From: Rohdeia mirabilis
Lineage (GTDB): Bacteria > Planctomycetota > UBA1135 > GCA-002686595
Assembly: GCA_007750655.1 (NCBI GenBank)
Contig: CP036290.1
Span: forward strand, 3,906,001-3,970,000
DNA length: 64,000 nucleotides
Direction of reading: 5' to 3'
Part shown: positions 29,675 through 37,800 of the stretch, piece after piece
How the letters are laid out: each line of letters opens with the position of its first letter
Position numbering within the stretch: the first letter of the stretch is position 1
Made by a program: the position numbers and the translations under genes
The notes under the pieces: generated by a model
Seen by the model: the letters and a program-made list of their open reading frames with translations, nothing else
Database searches by the model: none
What the model was told of the DNA's origin: nothing

Positions 29675-30988
29675 ATGCCCGACAGCTTCATCAAGCGCGA
29701 CGTCTCGGACGAACTGTCCGCGACGCCGGTCCTCGACGAGGAAACTCCCTTCGCGAGCGTGCAGAGCCTCTTCGACGAGGCGGCCACCAAACTCGGCGTC
29801 GACGAGGACGCGTACCAGATCCTCCGCAAGCCGGACCGCGAGATCACCTGCGCGGTTCCGGTCCAGCTCGACAACGGTCGCCTGGCCGTCTTCGACGGGT
29901 GGCGCATCCAGCACAACATGGGGCTCGGGCCGTTCATGGGTCCGATGCGACTCGATCCGAACCTCAAGATCGACGACCTGCGCGCCCTCGCGGCGTGGAT
30001 GACCTGGAAGTGCGCGGTCTTCAACATCCCCTTCGGCGGCGCCGCGGGCGGGATCAAGATCAACACCAAGCTGCGCAGTCGCGGCGAGGTGGAGCGCGCG
30101 GTTCGCCGCTACACCGCCAACCTGCTCGACGTGGTCGGTCCGGACTCGGACATCCTCGCGCCCGACGTGGCCTCCGACGAGAAGGTCATGGCCTGGGTCA
30201 TGGACACGATCAGTCTGCACGCGCGGCACACGTCGAACGCGGCCGTGACCGGCAAGCCCGTGATCCTCGGCGGTTCGGCGGGCATGCGCGACGGCACGGC
30301 GCGCGGTCTGCGCGTGATCATGAACCTGGCGCTCCAGCACCTGCGGATCGGTTCGCTCGACCACCGCCCCGTCGTGGTCATCCAGGGCGCCGGGCACGTC
30401 GGCGGCAACCTGGCGCGCCTGCTGCACGGCGCCGGCTTCACGGTCGCCGGCATCTCGGACATCAACGTCGCGCTCTACGACCCCGAAGGTCTCCCGATCC
30501 CCGAGATCCTCGAGTGGCGCGCCCAGCACGGCACGCTCGTCGACTGCCCCGTCGTGGCCAGTCGCATGACGAACGAGGAACTGCTGGCGAGCCCGTGCGA
30601 CGTGCTGGTCCCGTGCGCCGTCGCGAACGCGATCAACTCGCGCAACGCGGGCGACGTGAAGGCCAAGCTGATCGTCGAAGGTGCCCACGGCCCGATCTCG
30701 GCCCGCGCGGACCGCATTCTCGACGAGCGCGGCCTGCCGGTCGTCCCCGACATCCTCGCCAACGCGGGCGGCGTGGTGACGAACTACTTCGAGTGGGTCC
30801 AGAACCGTCAGGGCCTCAACTGGGTCCAGGACCTGGTCGCCCGTCGCCGGCGCCGCTTCATGACCGAAGCCTGGAACGAAGTGCTGGCGTTCAGCGACCA
30901 GTACCAGGTGCGCCTGCGCATGGCGACGCACATGCTCGCGGTGCAGCGCGTCAGCGCAGCGGACACCATGCGCGGCATCTACGCCTGA
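29675..30988 (+). CDS. Glutamate dehydrogenase paralogue with lost active-site lysines
   Basis: A 437-residue full-length homologue of the preceding gene. Fold and cofactor site are intact (WMTWKC, APDVAS, VIQGAGHVGG), but two of the three substrate lysines are gone: Met88 replaces the KGG lysine (FMGPMRL) and Ala124 replaces the catalytic lysine (PFGGAAGG). The Ser in the terminal NAGGVTVS motif is also changed (NAGGVVTNYFEW). Known pairs such as Thermus GdhA/GdhB have one regulatory and one catalytic subunit, so a regulatory partner is likely. ATG start at 29675, 8 bp after the first gene, so the two are co-transcribed. It could instead use another substrate. Confidence 0.92.
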   Translation: MPDSFIKRDVSDELSATPVLDEETPFASVQSLFDEAATKLGVDEDAYQILRKPDREITCAVPVQLDNGRLAVFDGWRIQHNMGLGPFMGPMRLDPNLKIDDLRALAAWMTWKCAVFNIPFGGAAGGIKINTKLRSRGEVERAVRRYTANLLDVVGPDSDILAPDVASDEKVMAWVMDTISLHARHTSNAAVTGKPVILGGSAGMRDGTARGLRVIMNLALQHLRIGSLDHRPVVVIQGAGHVGGNLARLLHGAGFTVAGISDINVALYDPEGLPIPEILEWRAQHGTLVDCPVVASRMTNEELLASPCDVLVPCAVANAINSRNAGDVKAKLIVEGAHGPISARADRILDERGLPVVPDILANAGGVVTNYFEWVQNRQGLNWVQDLVARRRRRFMTEAWNEVLAFSDQYQVRLRMATHMLAVQRVSAADTMRGIYA

Positions 30989-31031
30989 CCGAGCGACGCG
31001 GCCACAGGACCTGGCAGATCGACGGTCGTGA

Positions 31032-31070
31032 ATCGGGGGGGCGGGTCCAGGACGGGCCTGCCCCCCCGAT
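31032..31070. terminator. Bidirectional hairpin between convergent genes
   Basis: An 11-bp perfect stem, ATCGGGGGGGC (31032-31042) with GCCCCCCCGAT (31060-31070), lies in the 99-bp gap between the dehydrogenase stop at 30988 and the TauE-like stop at 31088. No T-tract is present on either side. It probably ends both transcripts. Confidence 0.6.
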
Positions 31071-31087
31071 CCCGTTCCAAGGGCCGC

Positions 31088-31849
31088 TCAGGCGGCGTCG
31101 CGATCCTCGACCGCCGCGGGCGGCGGCACGTCGCGCAGCTCGCGGTAGAAGCGCCAAGCCACGAACCAGAGCATGAACGTGAGCGCGATGCGCGCCACGA
31201 TCTCCATGCCCTGGACATGGAACATCTGCACCCCGAGCACGCCACCGGCCAGTGCGCTCGCCGCCAACCAGCCGGCGGAGCGCCACTCGACCCGGCCGTC
31301 GCGCATGTGCATCCAGGCGCTGCGGGCCGAGGTCACCGCGGCGGCTGCCATGGAACACGCGCGGACCCCCCCGTAGCCGAGCTCGGGGACACCGACGAGC
31401 AGGCCCGGAACGATCAAGAGGCCACCGCCGACGCCCAGCATCGGCGCCAGGACCCCCCCACCGAACCCGGCGACGATCGACGCGAGGACCTGCGGGAAGC
31501 CGAACTCGAAGGCTCCGGCCTCCGGTGCGGAGGGCGGGAAGAAGACCTCGCTGCAGACCTTGGCGCCCGCGGCGAACAACACGACCAGGAAGATCTGCTT
31601 CACCAGTCGCGCTGGGATGCGCTTCTGGACGGAGAAGCCGAGCTGTGCCCCAGTCAACGTTCCGATCAACAACACACCGATGACCCGCCAGTTGAGCATC
31701 GAGTCGTCGTGCAGCGACTCGGCGAGCGTCGCAGTGCCCGAGTTGACCGCCACCAGGACGAGTCCGGTCGCGACGGCGTTGCGCAGCGGCAGCCCCCACA
31801 GCATGTAGAGCGCGGGAACGGTGAAGAGTCCACCGCCCACGCCCGCCAT
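31088..31849 (-). CDS. TauE/SafE sulfite-exporter family membrane protein
   Basis: Inner-membrane transporter family for sulfonates or sulfite and other anions. The listed part is 253 residues from the ATG at 31849, with repeated GVGGG motifs at both halves (AGVGGGLFTVPALYM and LGVGGGLLIVPGLLVG) and six or more membrane helices. That ATG falls inside the first membrane helix: the frame is open upstream with RLPLPLLFPLGALICSVG just before it. The frame continues to a CTG at 32065 that overlaps the rfaE2 stop as CTGA, adding 72 residues that include a threefold TRKEGAAA repeat. I think the real start is that CTG, but no standard start codon occurs there. Confidence 0.85.
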   Translation of the reverse strand: MAGVGGGLFTVPALYMLWGLPLRNAVATGLVLVAVNSGTATLAESLHDDSMLNWRVIGVLLIGTLTGAQLGFSVQKRIPARLVKQIFLVVLFAAGAKVCSEVFFPPSAPEAGAFEFGFPQVLASIVAGFGGGVLAPMLGVGGGLLIVPGLLVGVPELGYGGVRACSMAAAAVTSARSAWMHMRDGRVEWRSAGWLAASALAGGVLGVQMFHVQGMEIVARIALTFMLWFVAWRFYRELRDVPPPAAVEDRDAA

Positions 31850-31936
31850 CGCGCCGACGGAACAGATCAGCGCGCCGAGCGGGAACAGGAGCGGCAGCGG
31901 GAGCCGCGGCTTCCAGGTGGCGAGCTCGACCCGTGC

Positions 31937-32008
31937 GGCCGCAGCGCCCTCTTTCCGAGTGGCCGCAGCGCCCTCCTTCCGAGTGGCCGCAGCGCCCTTC
32001 TTCCGAGT
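31937..32008 (-). repeat. Three 24-bp tandem repeats
   Basis: Units at 31937-31960, 31961-31984 and 31985-32008, differing by one or two bases. In the TauE frame on the minus strand they encode TRKKGAAA, TRKEGAAA and TRKEGAAA. The multiple-of-three unit and conserved frame suggest that they are translated, as part of the upstream extension of the TauE-like protein. Confidence 0.85.
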
Positions 32009-32061
32009 TGGCTCAGGCCGCGCGGGGGCTCGGACGCCGCCCTCGGTCTCGTGCTCGCTCG

Positions 32062-32535
32062 TCAGGATCCTCGCTCCAGCCTGTCGAGTCGCTCTCGACT
32101 CGAATGGGTCTTGTGGTCGCCGCAGAAGCGCAGCTCGATGCCGAGCTCCGCGTCGGTCGCGGCCTCGGGCAGGGTGTCCGCGCTGTAGTCCGTGCCCTTG
32201 GCGTGGACGTCGGGGACGATCGTGCGCAGCGTAACGTCGAGCGTGTCCTCACCGAAGCATGTGACGAAGTCGACGGGCTCGAGGGCTGCGAGCAGCTCCG
32301 CGCGCTCGGCCAGGGGCGTATGGGGACGCCCCGGTCCCTTGAGCCGTCGCACCGACGCGTCGTCGTTGAGCGCGACCACGAGGACCTCGTCGTCCCGGCG
32401 CGCGGCACGCAGGTAGCGCAGGTGCCCCACGTGCAGGAGGTCGAAGCAGCCGTTGGCGAGCACGATCCGTCGCCCGCTGGCGCGCAGCTCCTCCAGTCGA
32501 ACCGGCAGCTCCTCGCGCGGCACCAGGTCGGTCAC
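32062..32535 (-). CDS. rfaE2: Heptose 1-phosphate adenylyltransferase domain protein (RfaE2)
   Basis: Makes ADP-glycero-manno-heptose from heptose 1-phosphate. The 157-residue protein is a stand-alone nucleotidyltransferase of the HldE C-terminal type: RRIVLANGCFDLLHVGHLRY, ALNDDASVRRLKG and CFGEDTL. Its sequence parallels the C-terminal domain of the fused HldE at 35355. GTG start at 32535, in a GTGA overlap with rfaE1, so the two halves are translationally coupled. Confidence 0.92.
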   Translation of the reverse strand: MTDLVPREELPVRLEELRASGRRIVLANGCFDLLHVGHLRYLRAARRDDEVLVVALNDDASVRRLKGPGRPHTPLAERAELLAALEPVDFVTCFGEDTLDVTLRTIVPDVHAKGTDYSADTLPEAATDAELGIELRFCGDHKTHSSRERLDRLERGS

Positions 32536-33590
32536 AGCTCGCCTCCGTCCGGACGGCTCGCTGCGTCGAGCTCGACCGAGCGCTGCAGCGCGCGCGCCTT
32601 CGGAGCCGCGGGCCAGGCCGCGCGCAGGCGCTCGAGATCGACCGGGACCGTGCCGCTGATCATGACCACGTCCCCGGCCGCGGCGTTGGCCAGCGCCATC
32701 GCGACCGGTGCCGACCGTCCGAGCGCGATCGCGGCGGTGAACACGGCGGCGGCCGTGTCGCCCGCGCCACTGACGTCGACCACGCCGTCGCGGCCGGTAG
32801 GCGGGACGTGCCAGGCGCCGTCGCCGCTGGCGAGCAGCATCCCGCGATTGCCGAGGGTGACGAGCAGGTCGCGCACGCAGAAGTGCTCGCGCGCCCGACC
32901 GGCGCGGGCCGCCAGATCGCCCGCGTCCCGATCGGTCGCCGCGCCGCCGCTCGCGAGCGCCGCTTCGAAGTCGTCGAGGTTCGGCGTCAGGGCGTCGAGG
33001 CGTTCGAACGGCCCCGGGGCGAGCCTGGGATCGAGCACGCGGACCACACGGCGCTCGCGCAGCACGCGATCGGCCGCGACATAGGCCGCGAGGTCGAAGT
33101 AGCCGTAGTCGGAGTACAGGACGGCGTCCACGTCCGCACGCGCGAGTTCGTCCGCGAGCCGCGCGATCCCGGCCGCGGACGGCGCCTCGGTCGGCGGGCG
33201 ATCGATGCGCAGGACCTGCTGGGGCGTGCGGTGCGGCTCGGCGGCCAGCACGCGCGTCTTCACCGGTACGCGATAGGCGGCGCAGGCGTCGTCGATCGGC
33301 ACGCCCACGCCGCGGCGTTCGAGCTCGCGCCGCAGACCGCGTCCGACCGGATCGTCGCCGATCGGCGCGTACAGCTCGACGCGACAGCCCAGTGCCGCCA
33401 GGTTCGCCGCGACGTTCGCCGCACCGCCGGGGCGCACTTCCTCGCCGCTCTCGACGAAGACGGGGACCGGAGCTTCGCGCGAGAGCCGTTCGGGACGCGC
33501 GTAGACGTAGCGATCGGCCACCGCGTGCCCGACGACCGCGATCCGCAGCTCGGCGAAGGCCGGCAACTCGAGCTCGCTCTCCCCCGCCAT
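32532..33590 (-). CDS. rfaE1: Heptose 7-phosphate kinase domain protein (RfaE1, PfkB family)
   Basis: Phosphorylates heptose 7-phosphate at C1. The 352-residue protein has the PfkB/ribokinase fold: VVGHAVADRYVYARPERLSRE, the substrate motif RPGGAANVAANLAALG, DALTPNLDDFEAAL, and the ATP signature DVSGAGDTAAAVFTA. It corresponds to the kinase half of HldE. ATG start at 33590, 4 bp after the radical SAM stop. It overlaps rfaE2 by GTGA. Confidence 0.88.
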   Translation of the reverse strand: MAGESELELPAFAELRIAVVGHAVADRYVYARPERLSREAPVPVFVESGEEVRPGGAANVAANLAALGCRVELYAPIGDDPVGRGLRRELERRGVGVPIDDACAAYRVPVKTRVLAAEPHRTPQQVLRIDRPPTEAPSAAGIARLADELARADVDAVLYSDYGYFDLAAYVAADRVLRERRVVRVLDPRLAPGPFERLDALTPNLDDFEAALASGGAATDRDAGDLAARAGRAREHFCVRDLLVTLGNRGMLLASGDGAWHVPPTGRDGVVDVSGAGDTAAAVFTAAIALGRSAPVAMALANAAAGDVVMISGTVPVDLERLRAAWPAAPKARALQRSVELDAASRPDGGEL

Positions 33591-33594
33591 CGGC

Positions 33595-35268
33595 TCAGCA
33601 GACCTCGGCGGCGGCGGCGGCGAGCGCGAGGGCCCGCAGGCGTTCCGGTACCGGCTTGGCCGCGGCGGTCGACCACTCGATGCCGGCTTCCTCGGCCAGG
33701 AAGAAGTCCGAGCGCACGCCCATGAACGCGTTGTAGCGGATCGAGTAGTGCAGCTCCTCGGCCGCGGTCGCGGCCGCCGACAGCTCGGCGTCGAGCTCGC
33801 GGACGCGCGGTTCGAACGCCTCCCAGCCGGCGCGGTCGAGGGCCTCGACCTCGGCGACGACGTCGCGATAGCGCGCGGACGCCGGAGCCTCGCCATGGCG
33901 ATCGAGCGCCGCGTTGACGAACCACGGCATGCACGCGGCCAGCTTCTCGATGAAGAGGTTCTCCTCCTCGCCGAAGTCGAGCGAACTGGAACTCGTGAAG
34001 TCCGTGAGCGAACCGACCTTGTCCGCGTCCACGAAGCCGCCCTCGATCGCGAGGCGGTGGCTCTCGGTCCCGGGGAACGGGAAGAAGAGCGACGTGCGGA
34101 AGCGGCCGATGCGACTGCGCGCCAGGAGGTCGACCGTCTCGAGACGTTCCGCGCGCGTCTCGTAGGGCAGGCCGACCATGACGAAGCCGCTCGTGTGCAG
34201 GCCGTGTTCCTCGGCGATGCGCACGGTGCCCAGGATGTCCTCCTGGCTCATGTTGCGCTTCAGCACTTCCTTGCGGACGCGCGGGCTACCGGACTCGATG
34301 CCGAGCTTGAGGATGCGGCAGTTGGCCGCCGCGAGCGCTTCGGCCACCTCCGGATCGAGCTGTTTGACATGACTGTTCACGACGAACGGCACTTCGATGC
34401 CCGACTCACGGTAGGCCCGCGAGAACTCGAGCGCGTGCTCCTTGTTCAAGGTGAACAGGTCGTCGTCGAGGATGAACGTGCCGATGTCCGGATAGCGCTC
34501 GAGAACGTGCCGGATCTCCTCGATCGCCTTGTGCGCGGGGCGATAGCGGAAGAAGTTGAGCTTGGGCACCGGTCGTCCGAGCTCCGCGCGATAGCGGTCG
34601 ATGACCTTGTGGTTCAGGCAGTAGGTGCAGCGGTACGGACAGCCGCGGCTCGTCATCAGGCCGAACCAACCGTGCTTCTGCTCGGTGATGCGCGCCGTGT
34701 CGAACAGGCCGTAGTCGGGGACCGGCAGCGTCTCGAGGTCCGGGAACTCGCCGACGCGGTTGTGCACCCAGTCGTCGGGAACGGGTTCGCGGTCGCTCGG
34801 ACGCACGCCGCCCTTCCAGCTCAGGAAGTTGGAAACGTCGTCGGGAGCTTCACCGGCTTCCACGCGGCGCACGAGTTCGCACAGCGCGTCCTCGCACTCG
34901 CCGACACCGACGTGGTCCCAGACTCCGTCCGCCATCACTTCGACCGGCACCATCGTCGGATGCACGCCGCCGACGACGATCGGCGGCAACGCGACTCCTT
35001 CCGAGGCGGCTCGTTCGCGCAGGTACTCGACCAACGCGACCGCGGCCGCGTACTGCTGCGTGAGGCACGAGAACGCGACCATGCCGGCGCCCCAGTCGCG
35101 GATCGTGTTCCACACGTCCTCGTCGGTCGGGACGGGCGGAAGGTTCTCGTTCAGGTTCACGAGCCGCGTCTCGTGCCCGTCGCGCTGCAAGCAGGCGGAG
35201 AGCGACGCGAGCCCGTGGTTGAACCCCATCTGGGTGTAGAGGTTCGGGTAGACGAAGAGGACCTTCAC
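33595..35268 (-). CDS. B12-binding-domain radical SAM protein
   Basis: A 557-residue enzyme with an N-terminal B12-binding-like Rossmann domain (VLFVYPNLYTQMGFNHGLA to PIVVGGVHPTMVP) and a radical SAM domain with the cluster motif SRGCPYRCTYCLNH (Cys-x3-Cys-x2-Cys). It resembles the BchE / P-methylase-type B12 radical SAM family. The product is unknown; in LPS clusters such proteins are guessed to modify lipids or sugars. The canonical DxHxxG B12 ligand motif of true cobalamin binders is not obvious. The start is the GTG at 35268 (MKVLFVYPN). It lies between hldE and rfaE1. Confidence 0.85.
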   Translation of the reverse strand: MKVLFVYPNLYTQMGFNHGLASLSACLQRDGHETRLVNLNENLPPVPTDEDVWNTIRDWGAGMVAFSCLTQQYAAAVALVEYLRERAASEGVALPPIVVGGVHPTMVPVEVMADGVWDHVGVGECEDALCELVRRVEAGEAPDDVSNFLSWKGGVRPSDREPVPDDWVHNRVGEFPDLETLPVPDYGLFDTARITEQKHGWFGLMTSRGCPYRCTYCLNHKVIDRYRAELGRPVPKLNFFRYRPAHKAIEEIRHVLERYPDIGTFILDDDLFTLNKEHALEFSRAYRESGIEVPFVVNSHVKQLDPEVAEALAAANCRILKLGIESGSPRVRKEVLKRNMSQEDILGTVRIAEEHGLHTSGFVMVGLPYETRAERLETVDLLARSRIGRFRTSLFFPFPGTESHRLAIEGGFVDADKVGSLTDFTSSSSLDFGEEENLFIEKLAACMPWFVNAALDRHGEAPASARYRDVVAEVEALDRAGWEAFEPRVRELDAELSAAATAAEELHYSIRYNAFMGVRSDFFLAEEAGIEWSTAAAKPVPERLRALALAAAAAEVC

Positions 35269-35326
35269 GAGGGTGGCTGGCGTTCTGGGATCGACGGTCG
35301 GTGGTTCGCGGACGGTGACAGGAGGC

Positions 35327-35350
35327 GCGGGCTGCATCGTCGCAGCCCGC
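35327..35350 (-). terminator. Hairpin just past hldE
   Basis: GCGGGCTGC (35327-35335) pairs exactly with GCAGCCCGC (35342-35350) across a 6-base loop, 4 bp after the hldE stop. There is no T-tract. It may reduce transcription into the radical SAM and rfaE genes. Confidence 0.5.
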
Positions 35351-35354
35351 AGGT

Positions 35355-36818
35355 TCAGCGCGACGCGCCGTCGAGTTTCTCGAGCGTCGAGGTCGTCGAA
35401 CGGCCGGCGAGCAGCGGCGCGAGCACGACCTTCCCGCCGTGGCGCTCGACCCACTCGCGGCCGACCACGCCCTTCTCGCGCCAGTCCTCGCCCTTGACCA
35501 GGACGTCCGGCGTGACGCGTTCGATGACGGTCTTGGGCGTGTCCTCGCCGAAGGGCGCGACCGCGTCGACCATCTCGAGCGCGGCGAGGACCTCCATGCG
35601 GTCCGCCAGCGGATTGACGGGACGTTCGGGACCCTTGAGCCGACGCACCGACGCGTCGTCGTTGATGCCGACGACCAGCACGTCGCCCTGGGAACGAGCG
35701 AAGCGCAGGTACTGCACGTGACCCGCGTGGAGGACGTCGAAGCAGCCGTTGGTGAACACGATGCGGCGGCCTTCCTGGCGCCAGCGCTGCACCATGGCGT
35801 CGAGTCCCGCCTCGTCCTGGACCTTGCGCGTGTGGGCGCCGCGCATGCCGAGCGCCGCGCGCAGCTCGTCGCGCGTGACCGAAGAGGCACCGCGTCGGCC
35901 GACGACCAGGCCGGCCGCCGTGTTCGCCAGCGCGACCGCGTCGCCGAGCGACCAGCCGTCGGCCAGGGCCAGCGTCAGGTGCGAGATGACCGTGTCACCC
36001 GCGCCCGTCACGTCGAACACGGCCTGCGCCGTGGTCGGCACGAGACCGCCCGAACCGTCGGCGTCCATGTAGTAGATGCCGTCGGGGCCGAGCGTGATGA
36101 TCGAACAGGTCAGCTCGGCGTCCTCCTTCAGCTGGCGCGCCGCGTCGGGCACTTCTTCCAGTCGCGCGAGTCGTCGGCCGAGCGCCTCCTCGGCCTCCTT
36201 GCGGTTCGGCGTCAGGAGCGTGGCTCCGCGGTAGCGTCGATAGTCCGACCCCTTGGGATCGACGAGCACCGGGATCTTGCGTTCGCGGCCCAGTCGGATC
36301 GCTTCGGCCAGCACGCGGTCGGTGAGCACGCCCTTGCCGTAGTCCGAGAGCACGAGCGCGTCGGCCGCGGCGATGTGCCGACGCACGACGTCCAGAAGTG
36401 CCGCTTCGCCGTCGCCGCTCGCGTGCACCGCGTCCTCCCAGTCGACGCGCAGCATCTGCTGGACGCCCGACACGAAGCGCGTCTTGACCGTGGTCGGGCG
36501 CGCCCCGTCGCGGACGCAGCCGTCGCGCCTCGCTCCGAACGCATCGAGCAGTCCGAGCAGCGCGTCCCCGTCCGAGTCGGTCCCCACCACCCCGACCACG
36601 TCGACCTCGGCGTCCATCGCGCGCAGGTTGGCGACGACGTTGCCCGCACCGCCGAGCCGTTCCTCGCGACGCCCGGCCGCGAGCACCGCGATCGGCGCTT
36701 CGGGGGAGATGCGTTGGACGTCGCCGGTGACGTAGCGGTCGAGGATCAGATCGCCGACGACGAGCACGCGCGGCGTCCCCATGCCCTGCAGGGCTTGGAC
36801 GAGATGACGGGTGGGCAT
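35355..36818 (-). CDS. hldE: Bifunctional heptose kinase/adenylyltransferase HldE
   Basis: Fused enzyme of 487 residues: an N-terminal PfkB kinase (VLVVGDLILDRYVTGDVQRIS, RLGGAGNVVANLRAMD, FDVTGAGDTVISHLTLALAD) and a C-terminal nucleotidyltransferase (RRIVFTNGCFDVLHAGHVQYL, GINDDASVRRLKG). It makes both steps of ADP-heptose synthesis. The length is typical. ATG start at 36818 (MPTRHLVQAL). A second, split copy of the same two activities lies downstream at 33590-32062. Confidence 0.95.
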   Translation of the reverse strand: MPTRHLVQALQGMGTPRVLVVGDLILDRYVTGDVQRISPEAPIAVLAAGRREERLGGAGNVVANLRAMDAEVDVVGVVGTDSDGDALLGLLDAFGARRDGCVRDGARPTTVKTRFVSGVQQMLRVDWEDAVHASGDGEAALLDVVRRHIAAADALVLSDYGKGVLTDRVLAEAIRLGRERKIPVLVDPKGSDYRRYRGATLLTPNRKEAEEALGRRLARLEEVPDAARQLKEDAELTCSIITLGPDGIYYMDADGSGGLVPTTAQAVFDVTGAGDTVISHLTLALADGWSLGDAVALANTAAGLVVGRRGASSVTRDELRAALGMRGAHTRKVQDEAGLDAMVQRWRQEGRRIVFTNGCFDVLHAGHVQYLRFARSQGDVLVVGINDDASVRRLKGPERPVNPLADRMEVLAALEMVDAVAPFGEDTPKTVIERVTPDVLVKGEDWREKGVVGREWVERHGGKVVLAPLLAGRSTTSTLEKLDGASR

Positions 36819-36837
36819 GGGACCTTCGATCGATCGG

Positions 36838-37800
36838 CTAGGCACCAGGTGCCGGGGGCGCGTCACGGTAGCGGTCGTGCAGCCAGAAGTACTGCTCCGG
36901 ACGCCCCAGGATCATACGCTCGAACTCGGCGTTGATCCGCGTGGCGACCGCCGTCGGGTTCATCCCCGCGAGCTCGGAGGGCTCGAGCACCGTCTCCGCG
37001 TGGAACTCGAACCGCAGCGGGTCGGCGGCGCGATAGCAGGTGACGAACACGAGGGGCACGCCGAGGCGGCGGATCAGCACGCCAGCGCTGCGATCGCAGC
37101 GAGCGGGACGGCCGAAGAAGGGAGCGATGACGGGTTTGACGCGTGCGCGCTGATCGAGCAGGAGGCCGAGAGCCGCCCCCTCGCGCACGAGCTGGGGCGC
37201 TTCGGCCATGGCTCCGCGCCTGGGCAGGACCCGGATGCCACGCTTCTCGCGCGAACGCATGATCCGCAGCGAGACCCAGTGGTTCTTGGCCGGCTTGGCG
37301 ACGGCGACGAAGGGCCGGAAGCCGAGGCGCTCGCAGACCATCGACCCCACTTCCCAGTTGCCGACGTGGGCCGTGGTCACGACGACCGCGGCGCCGGCCT
37401 CCGCCAACTCGCGTGCGCGGTCGGAGAGATGCAGTTCCACGTGATCGAGCAGCGACTCGCGCGGCACGCGGCACAAGAGACGTTCGGACTCGACGACGAC
37501 GCGGAACAGGTGGTGGTACGCGCTGCGCACGATGCGTTCCACGTCGTTGTCGCTCGGCGCCGCGCCGAGAGCCGTGCGCACGAAGTCGCGGGCGACGCGG
37601 TTGCGCTTCCGCGAGAAGAGATGCGCTCCGCGGGCGAGCAGGCCGAGAAACGTGTCGACGGCCGCCCACGGCGCGCGTGACGTCACCCACAGCGCCGCGG
37701 CGAGTGCCCGATCCTCGATCCACGCACCGGCCGTGCGGCGCGGTCCTTCGAAGCCCGTGCTCGCGTCCGGTTCCGCGGTGTCCTCGGTCGCGTCAACCAT
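36838..37800 (-). CDS. Lipid A biosynthesis acyltransferase (LpxL/HtrB family)
   Basis: Adds a secondary acyl chain to Kdo-lipid A. The 320-residue protein has the family HxxxxE motif TTAHVGNWEVGSMV around residue 140 and the second block LLLDQRARVKPVIAPFFGRPAR, with RPEQYFWLHDRYRD near the end. ATG start at 37800, overlapping the lpxK stop by 8 bp. The acyl chain and position cannot be told from sequence. Confidence 0.92.
   Translation of the reverse strand: MVDATEDTAEPDASTGFEGPRRTAGAWIEDRALAAALWVTSRAPWAAVDTFLGLLARGAHLFSRKRNRVARDFVRTALGAAPSDNDVERIVRSAYHHLFRVVVESERLLCRVPRESLLDHVELHLSDRARELAEAGAAVVVTTAHVGNWEVGSMVCERLGFRPFVAVAKPAKNHWVSLRIMRSREKRGIRVLPRRGAMAEAPQLVREGAALGLLLDQRARVKPVIAPFFGRPARCDRSAGVLIRRLGVPLVFVTCYRAADPLRFEFHAETVLEPSELAGMNPTAVATRINAEFERMILGRPEQYFWLHDRYRDAPPAPGA

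Noticed and set aside
31937..32008. Possible CRISPR or mobile repeat
   Set aside because: Direct 24-bp units are adjacent without spacers and stay in frame; it is a coding tandem repeat.
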